This document shows, in pieces, positions 8,055 through 15,941 of a stretch of DNA of 64,000 nucleotides (within the stretch, counting starts at the first letter, position 1; each line of letters starts with the position of its first letter). This stretch comes from Sphingomonas sp. Root241 (GTDB lineage Bacteria > Pseudomonadota > Alphaproteobacteria > Sphingomonadales > Sphingomonadaceae). The stretch lies in contig NZ_LMIV01000001.1 in the NCBI RefSeq assembly GCF_001428865.1, positions 1,101,881 to 1,165,880 on the forward strand. Reading direction: 5' to 3'. Under the pieces are notes generated by a model. It was not told the DNA's origin. It saw only the letters and a program-made list of their open reading frames with translations, and ran no database searches. The position numbers were made by a program, and so were the translations under genes.

Positions 8055-9367
8055 TGGACGCGCCACTTCTCGCACTCACCCGCAAGCGCGCCGGCGCGCC
8101 GAGCGGCCCGTCGCCCGAAAGCGCCGCAGCCGACAATATGCGCCAGCTCATCCAGCTGCGCTGGATTGCGGTGGCGGGGCAGGTCGTCACGATCTTCGCG
8201 GTGCATTTCGGGCTCGGCGTGGTGCTGCCGCTCGGTTCGATGCTGGGTGTTGCCGCGGCACTCGCCGCCGCCAACCTCGCCGCGACGCTCGCGCTGCCGC
8301 GCCACCGCGTGCACAATGCCGAGATCATGGTGGCGCTGCTCGTCGATATGACGGCTCTGACGCTCCAGCTCTATTTCAGCGGCGGCGCGACCAATCCGTT
8401 CATCTCGCTCTATCTGCTCCAGGTCGTGCTCGGCGCGATCCTGCTTCCGCGCGGATCGGTCTGGGTGCTCGTGGCGGCGACGTGCTTTTGCTACGCGCTG
8501 CTCAGCGTCCGCCACATTCCGCTCGTGCTTCCCGCTTCGCTGCTGGCCGAGAGCGCGGATCTCTACAGGATCGGCAACTGGATCGGCTTTGCGATGGTCG
8601 GCACCTTGCTCGTGCCCTTCGTCACCCGGATCAGCCACAATCTGACCGCGCGCGACGCCTATCTCGCCGGGCTGCGGCAGCAGGCGGTCGAGGAAGATGG
8701 CATCATCCGCATGGGGCTGTTCGCGTCGGGCGCGGCGCACGAGTTGGGCACGCCGCTCTCGTCGATCTCGGTGATCCTCGCGGACTGGCGCCGCATGCCG
8801 CGGATCGCCGGGGATCCCGAACTCGCCGCCGAAGTCGCCGAGATGCAGTCCGAGGTGCAGCGGTGCAAGGTCATCGTCTCGGACATCCTCCATTCGGCGG
8901 GCGAGCCGCGCGGCGAAGCGATGGCGAGCACTCCTGCGCGTGCTTTCCTCGAGGTGCTGGCGGAGGAATGGCAGGTCGCGCACCCGCACGTTCCGCTCGT
9001 CTTTCGCGCAGTGCTTCCGCCCGAAGCGACGATCCCCACCGATCCCTCGCTGCGACAGGCGATCTGGAACCTGCTCGACAATGCCGGCGAAGCCTCACCC
9101 GGTTATGTGGCGCTCGACGCGGGGATCGAAAGCGAGGCGCTGGCGATCGGCGTGTCCGACCACGGGCCCGGTTTCCCGCCCGATCAACTCGCGAGCATCG
9201 GCAGGCTCTATCAGTCGGGAAAGGGCGCAGGCCACGGCCTGGGACTGTTTCTCGCGGTCAACGTCGCGCGACGGCTGGGCGGACGGCTGGAGGCGAACAA
9301 CCGCGATATCGGTGCGCAGGTTCGGCTGGTGCTGCCGTTGCTCGTTCCGGTGAAGGAGAGCGAATGA
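8054..9367 (+). CDS. regB: RegB/PrrB-type redox sensor histidine kinase
   Basis: A 437-residue membrane kinase. Six hydrophobic segments occupy about residues 35-190 and include the RegB hallmark GGATNPF (110-116), the segment linked to quinone sensing. The H-box is AAHELGTPL with His229, the exact form found in RegB/PrrB/ActS. A Cys at 271 (QRCKVIV) sits where RegB proteins carry their redox-active cysteine; this placement is from memory and worth aligning. The N-box (WNLLDNAGEA) and G-boxes (DHGPGF, GHGLGLFLA) are intact. The start overlaps the SURF1 stop and the end overlaps regA by ATGA. Gene order implies that a quinol oxidase and its likely redox regulator are co-transcribed. Confidence 0.92.
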   Translation: MDAPLLALTRKRAGAPSGPSPESAAADNMRQLIQLRWIAVAGQVVTIFAVHFGLGVVLPLGSMLGVAAALAAANLAATLALPRHRVHNAEIMVALLVDMTALTLQLYFSGGATNPFISLYLLQVVLGAILLPRGSVWVLVAATCFCYALLSVRHIPLVLPASLLAESADLYRIGNWIGFAMVGTLLVPFVTRISHNLTARDAYLAGLRQQAVEEDGIIRMGLFASGAAHELGTPLSSISVILADWRRMPRIAGDPELAAEVAEMQSEVQRCKVIVSDILHSAGEPRGEAMASTPARAFLEVLAEEWQVAHPHVPLVFRAVLPPEATIPTDPSLRQAIWNLLDNAGEASPGYVALDAGIESEALAIGVSDHGPGFPPDQLASIGRLYQSGKGAGHGLGLFLAVNVARRLGGRLEANNRDIGAQVRLVLPLLVPVKESE

Positions 9368-9903
9368 CGTTGGAGCCCAGCCGGAGACTGGTGCTCGTCG
9401 AGGATGACGAGACCTTCGCGCGGACGCTCCAGCGTTCGCTCGAGCGGCGGGGCTATCAGGTCGCGCTCGCACGCAGCCCGGCCGAGCTCGACGCGCTGAT
9501 CGAAACGCAAGGCTTCGAGTTTGCGGTGGTCGATCTCAAGCTGGGTACCGCATCAGGCCTGCCCTGCGTCGCGAAGCTTCACGCGCATAATCCGGAGATG
9601 CAGATCGTGGTGCTGACCGGCTTTGCCAGTATCGCCACCGCCGTCGAGGCGATCAAGCTCGGGGCGCGCCACTATCTGGCCAAGCCCTCGAACGCCGACG
9701 ACATCGAGGCGGCGTTCGGCAGGGCCGGGGGCAATGAAGACGAACCGATCGGCGCGCGCCCGACCTCGATCAAGACGCTCGAATGGGAGCGGATCAACGA
9801 GACGCTGGCCGCGACTGGGTTCAATATCTCGGAGACTGCGCGACAGCTCGGCATGCATCGCCGCACGCTGGCGCGGAAGCTGGGTAAGCGGCCGGTGAAG
9901 TGA
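9364..9903 (+). CDS. regA: RegA/PrrA-type response regulator
   Basis: A 179-residue response regulator. The receiver domain occupies residues 1-120, with acidic pocket VEDDE, phospho-acceptor Asp57 (VVDLKLGTASG), Thr in VLTGFAS and Lys in LAKPS. A short linker leads to a Fis-type helix-turn-helix near the C-terminus (FNISETARQLGMHRRTLARKL), which matches the strongly conserved RegA DNA-binding helix. These regulators control aerobic/anaerobic respiration, CO2 and N2 fixation genes in Alphaproteobacteria. The ATG at 9364 overlaps the regB stop (ATGA). Confidence 0.94.
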   Translation: MTLEPSRRLVLVEDDETFARTLQRSLERRGYQVALARSPAELDALIETQGFEFAVVDLKLGTASGLPCVAKLHAHNPEMQIVVLTGFASIATAVEAIKLGARHYLAKPSNADDIEAAFGRAGGNEDEPIGARPTSIKTLEWERINETLAATGFNISETARQLGMHRRTLARKLGKRPVK

Positions 9904-10036
9904 AGGCGTGCGGCAATGCGACAGTCGGTGCCCCGCAGGCGTCGCCGATTACGCTCGAAAGATTGTCTACGATGCTATACAGTCGGCAAGGCAGGGTCGA
10001 GGCCGAGGCGCCCGCATCCTGCGACGAGAGGATGCA

Positions 10037-10264
10037 ATGTCGGAAGGATCAGGCGGGCCGTGGACCTCGTCGGGAGCGCATATATCGGCGCCACCGCAGG
10101 AAACCGCGCATGCTGCTGCAGCCGAGCCGATCGAACGCGGCGGACGCTTCCCCGAATTCCCCGCCGAACGCGCCGAACGCGGCATCCAGATACTGTCGCG
10201 ACTCGCCGGACCGCTGGTTTTCTTCCTCGCATTGGGCGGAATCGCATGGTTGCTGCTCAAGTAA
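10037..10264 (+). CDS. Single-span microprotein A (paralogue of 12024-12221)
   Basis: A 75-residue protein with an unstructured Ser/Gly/Ala-rich N-terminus, a charged amphipathic stretch (RFPEFPAERAERGIQILSRLAG) and one C-terminal membrane span (PLVFFLALGGIAWLLLK) that ends the protein. The ATG at 10037 has GAGAGG six bases upstream, so a longer in-frame reading from 9908 is not preferred. The last 30 residues align without gaps to the end of the microprotein at 12024-12221, with 15 identities (AER-IQ--SR-AG---F--ALG). The two genes bracket the initiating sugar transferase of the exopolysaccharide locus. I do not recognise the family. A tail-anchored partner of the polysaccharide machinery is the inference. 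Confidence 0.65.
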   Translation: MSEGSGGPWTSSGAHISAPPQETAHAAAAEPIERGGRFPEFPAERAERGIQILSRLAGPLVFFLALGGIAWLLLK

Positions 10265-10339
10265 CTGATCGAGCGTGATTTTGCGTTGAGCGTGGGAAAG
10301 TCCGCTTAACCTGGATTTGGTTGCCGGATAAAACCCACC

Positions 10340-10363
10340 GATTTGCCGTCCTATCGGCGAATC
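10340..10363. promoter_or_regulatory. Inverted repeat upstream of the initiating transferase
   Basis: Arms GATTTGCCG and CGGCGAATC (8 of 9 positions complementary) lie around TCCTAT, 171 bases before the sugar-transferase start, within a 269-base gene-free gap. It could be an operator or part of a leader. No terminator run follows. Confidence 0.3.
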
Positions 10364-10533
10364 TCTCTCCCGGCACGGGTCGTCCCGAAAATGCCGGGTT
10401 TTCCCCGACCCCCGCTTGCCTTCGCCCTGAGCCTGTGCCCTGCTGCATTGCAGCAAGCGCCTTGCCGATGCTCGGGCAGGGAATTGCTGGCCCTTTTTCG
10501 GGTGTGTTGTGTCAGGGAGTTTCGGGGTGTCGC

Positions 10534-11925
10534 ATGTCAAAGATTGACCTAGCGATCCACGGTTATCCGAACCGAACGCCGTTCGCCTCCGCGGCGCGGC
10601 GAAGCGCCAAGGTATGGCTGTCGCTGACGCTGATCGGCGCCGATACGCTGGCGCTGATCATCGGCTTCGCGATCGGCCTTCGCATCGAACAGCCCGGCAC
10701 CATCTCCGGCGACGTGTGGACCTCCTTGCTGGGAGTGATCCTCGTCCATGTCGGCATTTCCTTCCAGAACCAGGCCTATGGCGCCAAATGCCTGACCAAT
10801 GCGGCATGCAGCACGCGCCAGGCATTGCTGTCGGTCGCGGGCACGCTGCTGCTGTTCCTGCTGGTGGTGTTCTCGCTCAAGGTGACCGGGCAACTGCCGC
10901 GTCTCGCGCTGTCGGTGGGTATCGTCTCCACCACGGTCCTCATCGTCAGCCAGCGGCTGCTGCTCTGCCACCTCGTCCGCCGCGCTTATGGCGATCGGCT
11001 ACACACCGAATTGGTGATCGTCGATGGCGGAAATGTACCCGATGCGTGCCTCGGCGGCGACATCATCGATGCCGGGGCCGCGGCGTTGCGCTCGGATCTC
11101 GACGATCCATACATGCTCAACCGGCTCGGCACGCTGCTGCGCCACTATGACCGCGTCGTCATCAGCTGCGCCCCCGAGCGCAAGGTCGAATGGGCGCAGG
11201 TACTGAAGGGTGCCAATATCCAGGGCGAGATCATCGTCCCCGAAATCGGCGAGCTCGGGCCGCTGGCGGTGCATCAGCTGAGCGGCGTCACCACCGTCGT
11301 CGTTTCGCGCGGGCCGCTGAATCTGCCAAATCGCGCCAAGAAGCGCGCGCTCGATATCGCACTCACCGTGCCGGTGCTGATCGCATTGCTGCCGCTTATG
11401 ATCACGATCGCGATCCTGATCCGACTCGATTCGCCGGGACCGGTCTTCTTCCGGCAGGAGCGAATGGGGCGGGGCAACCGCATCTTCCACATCCTCAAGT
11501 TCCGCAGCATGCGCATCGAGACCAGCGACTCGGACGGCACGCGTTCGGCGAGCCGCGACGATGATCGGATCACGCGGATCGGCCGTTTCATTCGCCGAAC
11601 GAGCATCGACGAGCTGCCGCAGCTGATCAACGTGCTGCTCGGCGAGATGAGCCTCGTGGGCCCGCGCCCGCATGCGCTCGGGTCGCTTGCCGGCGACGAG
11701 CTTTTCTGGCGGGTCGATCGTCAATATTGGCATCGCCATGCGCTCAAACCGGGGATCACCGGCCTCGCGCAGGTCCGTGGCTTTCGCGGTGCGACCGAGC
11801 ATCGCCGCGATATCGTCAACCGCCTGGAGGCCGATCTCGAATATCTCCACGGCTGGAGCCTGATGCGCGATCTCGGCATCCTTGCGAAGACCGCGCAGGT
11901 ATTGGTGCACAAGAATGCATATTGA
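10534..11925 (+). CDS. Undecaprenyl-phosphate sugar phosphotransferase (initiating)
   Basis: A 463-residue polyprenyl-phosphate hexose-1-phosphate transferase of the WbaP/GumD/SpsB/HfsE class. It loads the first sugar phosphate on undecaprenyl phosphate at the cytoplasmic face of the inner membrane. Four N-terminal spans (residues about 25-140) and a Rossmann-like region are followed by a fifth membrane segment (ALDIALTVPVLIALLPLMITIAILIRL) and the catalytic C-terminus. That part carries PGPVFFRQERMGRGNRIFHILKFRSM, RRTSIDELPQLINVLLGEMSLVGPRPH and KPGITGLAQVRG, all signature strings of the bacterial sugar transferase family. The start is the ATG at 10534. It opens the exopolysaccharide locus and is probably glucose-specific, as in sphingan pathways, but specificity is inferred. 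Confidence 0.94.
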   Translation: MSKIDLAIHGYPNRTPFASAARRSAKVWLSLTLIGADTLALIIGFAIGLRIEQPGTISGDVWTSLLGVILVHVGISFQNQAYGAKCLTNAACSTRQALLSVAGTLLLFLLVVFSLKVTGQLPRLALSVGIVSTTVLIVSQRLLLCHLVRRAYGDRLHTELVIVDGGNVPDACLGGDIIDAGAAALRSDLDDPYMLNRLGTLLRHYDRVVISCAPERKVEWAQVLKGANIQGEIIVPEIGELGPLAVHQLSGVTTVVVSRGPLNLPNRAKKRALDIALTVPVLIALLPLMITIAILIRLDSPGPVFFRQERMGRGNRIFHILKFRSMRIETSDSDGTRSASRDDDRITRIGRFIRRTSIDELPQLINVLLGEMSLVGPRPHALGSLAGDELFWRVDRQYWHRHALKPGITGLAQVRGFRGATEHRRDIVNRLEADLEYLHGWSLMRDLGILAKTAQVLVHKNAY

Positions 11926-12023
11926 GCAGGAGAGGCTGGGCGAGCGCGAATTAACGATCGCCAACAAGCTTCCATAAAGGATTTTCGGTCATAGCCGCTG
12001 CCGGGCAATAAGGGTCTCGGGCA

Positions 12024-12221
12024 GTGGCGGAAAATTGGTTGATGGCGAGGGACGCCGATGCGGGCTCTGCCGATAATGCGCAGGCGGAGCCGATGTGGCT
12101 GATGCCTGCGGACCTTCGCGAGCCGATCGCGGAACGCCTGATCCAGGCCGGCTCGCGCTGGGCGGGAATCGCCAGCTTCGTCGTTGCCCTGGGCGCGGTC
12201 GGGCTCTGGCTGCTGGGCTGA
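12024..12221 (+). CDS. Single-span microprotein B (paralogue of 10037-10264)
   Basis: A 65-residue protein with an acidic N-terminus (MARDADAGSADNAQAEPMW), an amphipathic segment (LREPIAERLIQAGSRWAG) and a single C-terminal membrane span (IASFVVALGAVGLWLLG) that ends it. The GTG at 12024 has AAGGG about ten bases upstream; the ATG at 12042 is an alternative. It shares 15 of its last 30 residues with microprotein A on the other side of the initiating transferase. Family unknown. Position and topology suggest an accessory of the membrane polysaccharide complex. Confidence 0.58.
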   Translation: MAENWLMARDADAGSADNAQAEPMWLMPADLREPIAERLIQAGSRWAGIASFVVALGAVGLWLLG

Positions 12222-12243
12222 TCGCCCGGGTCTGAACTTCGCT

Positions 12244-12262
12244 GACGGCACGTGTTGCCGTC
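12244..12262. terminator. Small hairpin, possible weak terminator
   Basis: GACGGCA-CGTGT-TGCCGTC is a perfect 7-base stem with a 5-base loop, 22 bases after the stop of microprotein B. The following bases (CAGAAACAAACAAG) have no T run, so if it stops transcription it is not a classical intrinsic terminator. It may be a transcript-stabilising hairpin. Confidence 0.3.
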
Positions 12263-12377
12263 CAGAAACAAACAAGCCGTGCCGTTGGCGCGACCAACTG
12301 CATCTGCCCCAGTGGGCACCGGCGCTTGAACGCTCTAGCATGATCAAATTGCTGCACTGCAATGAGGTCGAGAGCGC

Positions 12378-13691
12378 GTGCTTAGCTCTGACGAAAGAGT
12401 AACCGAACGAAAAACTTTCGCATCTGCGAAGGGTTTTTGGCGTGCGCGGCGGGGCGTTGCCGTGTTGCGGGGAAGGCCGCTGCTGGCGGTGTTCGGCGTG
12501 CTGTCCGGCGTGCCGGCATATGCCCAGCAAGCCGAGGCGCCGGAGCGTGCTCAGCAAGCTGAGGTGCCGGAACGTGCCCAGGAAGCGCCGCGGCCCAAGC
12601 CGCAGCCGGAGGCCAGACAAGGCCTGCGAATCGTGCCTTCGCTGACTGCGGTCTATGACGACAATGTCTATCGCGTCGATTCACGGAGAGAGGATCCCGT
12701 CGCCGACGTGATCATCACCCCCGGGGTCGAGATCGGCTATGATCGCGACATCGGAATGGCCGCCGTCAATCTGCGCGCGTACGCGGGCTACGACCGGTTC
12801 ATCTCCGAAAGCCAGCGGAGCAAGCCGCTTCTCGAGATCGAGGGTTCGGGCAAGTATGTCCTTGCCGGGCAATGCTGGGTGCGGCCGTCCGCGAGCTATC
12901 GCCAGCAGCGCGCCGACTATGGCGACATCAACAGTGCCAGCGAGAATCTCCAGAAATTCTCGACGCTCGGCGTCGCTGCCGATTGCGAGCGTCCTGCCGG
13001 CCTCTATCCGGTCGTCGCGTGGCAGCGCGACACCACACGCAATGGTGACGGTTTCGAATATGCCGATCAGACCAGCAATCTCTATCGCGCCGGCATCGGC
13101 TATTCACGGCCGAGCCTCGGCAAGCTGACTGCTTATTACGAGCACGTCACCAGCGAGCGGCCCCAGCTCGGCGTGGAGAATCGCAGCGACGCTTATGGGC
13201 TGTCCTTCTCGCGCTCGGTATCGCCGCTGACTTCGATCGACGCCGATGTCCGCTGGATGCATGTCACCAGCACCGCCGCGGTGGGCAGTTACAATGGGCC
13301 GGGCTGGAACGTCAGCATCTCGACGATGGCGATCCCGCGGGTGAAGCTCACCGGCGCCACCGAGCGCACGATCGTCAACGACAGCCTGATCGCGACCGGG
13401 TTCGCGGTGCGCACCGCGTGGCGCCTCTCAGCCGACATTGCGTTGAGCGAATTGACCACCATCGGTGTGTATGGCGAGCTGGCGCGGCGCGATTTCCGCC
13501 AGGACGCAGCGATCCGCCCGTTCAGCTATACGCATGATCGAACGAACCAGTTCGGTTTGATCGCGCGCCGCAAGATCACCGAGGCTCTGGCTTTGGATCT
13601 TACGCTCTCACATCTCGACCGATCCACCAACAGCGACGTCTCGAACTATCGCGCCAATCGCGTGTCGCTTGGCGCAACCATGAGGTTTTGA
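12378..13691 (+). CDS. Outer-membrane beta-barrel protein of the exopolysaccharide locus
   Basis: A 437-residue secreted protein. A basic N-terminus and hydrophobic stretch end in a signal-peptidase site near PAYAQQ. A short repeat follows (AQQAEAPER, AQQAEVPER, AQEAPRPK), then alternating amphipathic strands to the end (SLTAVYDDNVYRVDSR... VSLGATMRF). The terminal aromatic Phe is the usual signal for BAM-dependent outer-membrane insertion. Such barrels occur just upstream of the Wza-like gene in sphingan- and holdfast-type loci and are presumed to help export or anchor the polymer. The start is the GTG at 12378, with GAG-rich sequence upstream, and is uncertain. The next gene begins five bases after the stop. 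Confidence 0.82.
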   Translation: MLSSDERVTERKTFASAKGFWRARRGVAVLRGRPLLAVFGVLSGVPAYAQQAEAPERAQQAEVPERAQEAPRPKPQPEARQGLRIVPSLTAVYDDNVYRVDSRREDPVADVIITPGVEIGYDRDIGMAAVNLRAYAGYDRFISESQRSKPLLEIEGSGKYVLAGQCWVRPSASYRQQRADYGDINSASENLQKFSTLGVAADCERPAGLYPVVAWQRDTTRNGDGFEYADQTSNLYRAGIGYSRPSLGKLTAYYEHVTSERPQLGVENRSDAYGLSFSRSVSPLTSIDADVRWMHVTSTAAVGSYNGPGWNVSISTMAIPRVKLTGATERTIVNDSLIATGFAVRTAWRLSADIALSELTTIGVYGELARRDFRQDAAIRPFSYTHDRTNQFGLIARRKITEALALDLTLSHLDRSTNSDVSNYRANRVSLGATMRF

Positions 13692-13695
13692 ACCT

Positions 13696-14574
13696 ATGAG
13701 GAACATTCTCCTGACCCAGAGCCGGCTCTTCACCGCGGCGATCGCCGCATCCGCCCTCGCCTTGCCGGTAGCGGCGCAGACCACCGGCGCCGGCGTTGCC
13801 GCCGCACCGGCGGCGCCTGTCGCCATGGCTTCCGCGCCTGCCGCACCGACGCCCGCCGCGCCGCCTCGGGCCGCCGCGGCGGAAGGCTATCGGCTCGGCC
13901 CCGACGACGAGGTGAAGGTCTTCATCTATGGCCAGCCCGATCTGTCGGTCACCACGCGCGTGAAGGCCGATGGCACGATCCGCCTGGCGATGCTCGGCGC
14001 AGTCGACGTGCGCGGCAAGACCACCGCCGAGCTCGCCGATACGATCGCCGCGGGATATGCGAAGGGCGGTTATCTCGAGCGGCCTTCGGTCAATGTCGAA
14101 GTGTCGCAGTTCGTCAGCCGCTTCGTGACTGTCCTCGGTAACGTGCCCCAGGCGGGCAATTATCCGCTCGATCGGCCCTATACGGTTGCCGGGATGCTCG
14201 CCCGGGCGGGGGGCGCCACCGCCACTGGCGCGAATGCCGTCATCCTCACGCCCGCCGACGGCAGCGGGCCCGTCCGCATCTCGCTCGCCGAGATGAATGC
14301 GGGTGCGAGCCGGCCGCTTGCGCCCGGTGACATCCTGTTCATCCCGCCGGCGGAGAAGGTCTACGTCTACGGCCAGGTGCAGTCGCCCGGCGCGTTCACC
14401 TTCGTGCCCGGCCAGACCTTCCGGCAGGCGCTGGCGCTCGCCGGCGGACCCACGCTCGCGGGCTCGACCAAGCGGATCAAGGTGCGCCGCGCGGGCAAGG
14501 AAGTCGAAGGGCTCAATCTCGACGACCCCGTCAAGCCCGAAGACGTGCTGGTCATCCGCGAGAAGCTGTTTTGA
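13696..14574 (+). CDS. Wza-like polysaccharide export protein
   Basis: A 292-residue outer-membrane polysaccharide exporter. A signal peptide ends near ALPVAAQ, and an Ala/Pro-rich linker runs to about residue 55. The poly_export domain follows (YRLGPDDEVKVFIYGQPDLSV, ADGTIRLAMLGAVDVRGKT), then two SLBB-type domains (VTVLGNVPQAGNYPLDRPYTV and VYVYGQVQSPGAFTFVPGQTF). There is no cysteine anywhere, so unlike E. coli Wza it cannot be a lipoprotein. It is short, resembling SpsD/HfsD-type exporters. The C-terminus overlaps a TTG of the next frame, but the real downstream start is probably the ATG at 14601. Confidence 0.93.
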   Translation: MRNILLTQSRLFTAAIAASALALPVAAQTTGAGVAAAPAAPVAMASAPAAPTPAAPPRAAAAEGYRLGPDDEVKVFIYGQPDLSVTTRVKADGTIRLAMLGAVDVRGKTTAELADTIAAGYAKGGYLERPSVNVEVSQFVSRFVTVLGNVPQAGNYPLDRPYTVAGMLARAGGATATGANAVILTPADGSGPVRISLAEMNAGASRPLAPGDILFIPPAEKVYVYGQVQSPGAFTFVPGQTFRQALALAGGPTLAGSTKRIKVRRAGKEVEGLNLDDPVKPEDVLVIREKLF

Positions 14575-14600
14575 GCACGGCGCAGAATTGGAGTCACGGC

Positions 14601-15941
14601 ATGAGCTGGAGCGAGCGATTGCAGCATTGGCTGCGGGGGCTGCTTGGCGGAGACGCCGGCAGCAGACGCATTCCCGAGCGGCTCGATTTTGACGCGCCGC
14701 CCGAAGAGGAGGCCGCAGTGCCGATCTCGGGCGGTCGTGCATCGACTGCCGGGCCCAGTATCGCATTCCGGCGCAACGCCGTATTTGCGGCATTCAACAC
14801 CGCCGTGCCGGTGAGTGATCGCCACGGGCTGGCAGGGCGCAAGAAGGAGCTTGCGCGGCTGATCGACGCAGTGGTCAAGCAGCGCAAGCACGCACTGATC
14901 TATGGTGCACGCGGATCGGGCAAGACTTCGCTGGCGCGCGTGTTCGGCGATCTGGCCGATGAGGCGGGATGCGTCGCGCTTTATGGCTCGGCGAGCGAGG
15001 GCGCGGATATCGACGGGCTATTCCGACCGTTCCTCGACGAGCTGCCGCTCCAGCGCGGGATCGCGGCGACGATCCCGGCGGACCGGCCGATGAGCGTCCA
15101 GCAAGTCGCCAATCTGTTCGTCCAGGGCGTCAATCAGCGCACCTTGCTGATCGTCGACGAGTTCGATCGTGTCGCTGCGGAGCGCACCCGGCACGAAGTC
15201 GCGTCGTTGCTCAAGCTGCTCACCGACATGCATTCGACCGTGCAGATCGTGCTGGTCGGGATCGCCGGGAATGTCGACGGGCTGCTCGCCGCGCATCCCT
15301 CGCTGCGGCGCCATTTGTTCGCGCAGCCGGTGTCGCCGATCGAGCGCGATGAGCTTGCCGGTTTGCTGCGGCTTTGTGCGCAGCAAGCGGGGCTGTCGTT
15401 CGAGGAAGAGGCGGTTCAGACGATCGTCTCGGCGGCGATCGGATCGCCTTATCATGCGCGACTGTTCGGCATGCATGCCGCACTCGCGGCGGAGGGAGCG
15501 GGGCGCGATCGCGTCATGCTCGCCGATGCGCAAAAGGGGCTTGCCGAAGCGCTCGCCGAATGGAGCGATCTGACTCCGGACGTCTATGCGATATTCGCAC
15601 GAGCGCTCGGCCAGGCGGGCCCGTTGCGCGGGATGGTCGCACTGTCGGGCGTGCTCGCCGCGCATGCGCCGGTGCTCACTTTCGAACGGATGACCGCGGC
15701 GGGCACCGACCTGTTCGGCGAGGAGCTGGGCGGCCCGACTGCGGTCGATCGCACGATCGGGTTGATCGCTCCGGCGCTGAGCGAGGACGGGATGCCCGGC
15801 GAACTGCAGTTCGCGGATTCCCTGTCGCCGCAATTCCTCGTGCTGATGGCGAACGGCGCCGCGTCGCGGCCGCGCGAGGCTGCGACACCGGATCGCGAGG
15901 CGCTCGATGCGCGTGAGCTTCTCCAGGGAGTCGGGCTATGA
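14601..15941 (+). CDS. AAA+ ATPase embedded in the exopolysaccharide locus
   Basis: A 446-residue soluble P-loop ATPase. Residues 1-80 form a variable N-terminal segment (MSWSERLQHWLRGLL looks amphipathic). Walker A is GARGSGKTSL (102-111) and Walker B is LLIVDEFD (Asp186/Glu187). A sensor-1-like segment (TVQIVLVGIAGNVDGLL) and a C-terminal helical domain follow, as in the AAA_16/Orc1-Cdc6-like group. The ATG at 14601 has GGAG seven bases upstream; a TTG at 14571 would overlap the exporter stop. Its stop overlaps the Wzz-like gene by ATGA. A similar arrangement, a P-loop ATPase next to Wza/Wzz genes, is known from exosortase (XrtA) loci, but no exosortase is visible here. Role unknown; energising or gating the export complex is a guess. 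Confidence 0.85.
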   Translation: MSWSERLQHWLRGLLGGDAGSRRIPERLDFDAPPEEEAAVPISGGRASTAGPSIAFRRNAVFAAFNTAVPVSDRHGLAGRKKELARLIDAVVKQRKHALIYGARGSGKTSLARVFGDLADEAGCVALYGSASEGADIDGLFRPFLDELPLQRGIAATIPADRPMSVQQVANLFVQGVNQRTLLIVDEFDRVAAERTRHEVASLLKLLTDMHSTVQIVLVGIAGNVDGLLAAHPSLRRHLFAQPVSPIERDELAGLLRLCAQQAGLSFEEEAVQTIVSAAIGSPYHARLFGMHAALAAEGAGRDRVMLADAQKGLAEALAEWSDLTPDVYAIFARALGQAGPLRGMVALSGVLAAHAPVLTFERMTAAGTDLFGEELGGPTAVDRTIGLIAPALSEDGMPGELQFADSLSPQFLVLMANGAASRPREAATPDREALDARELLQGVGL

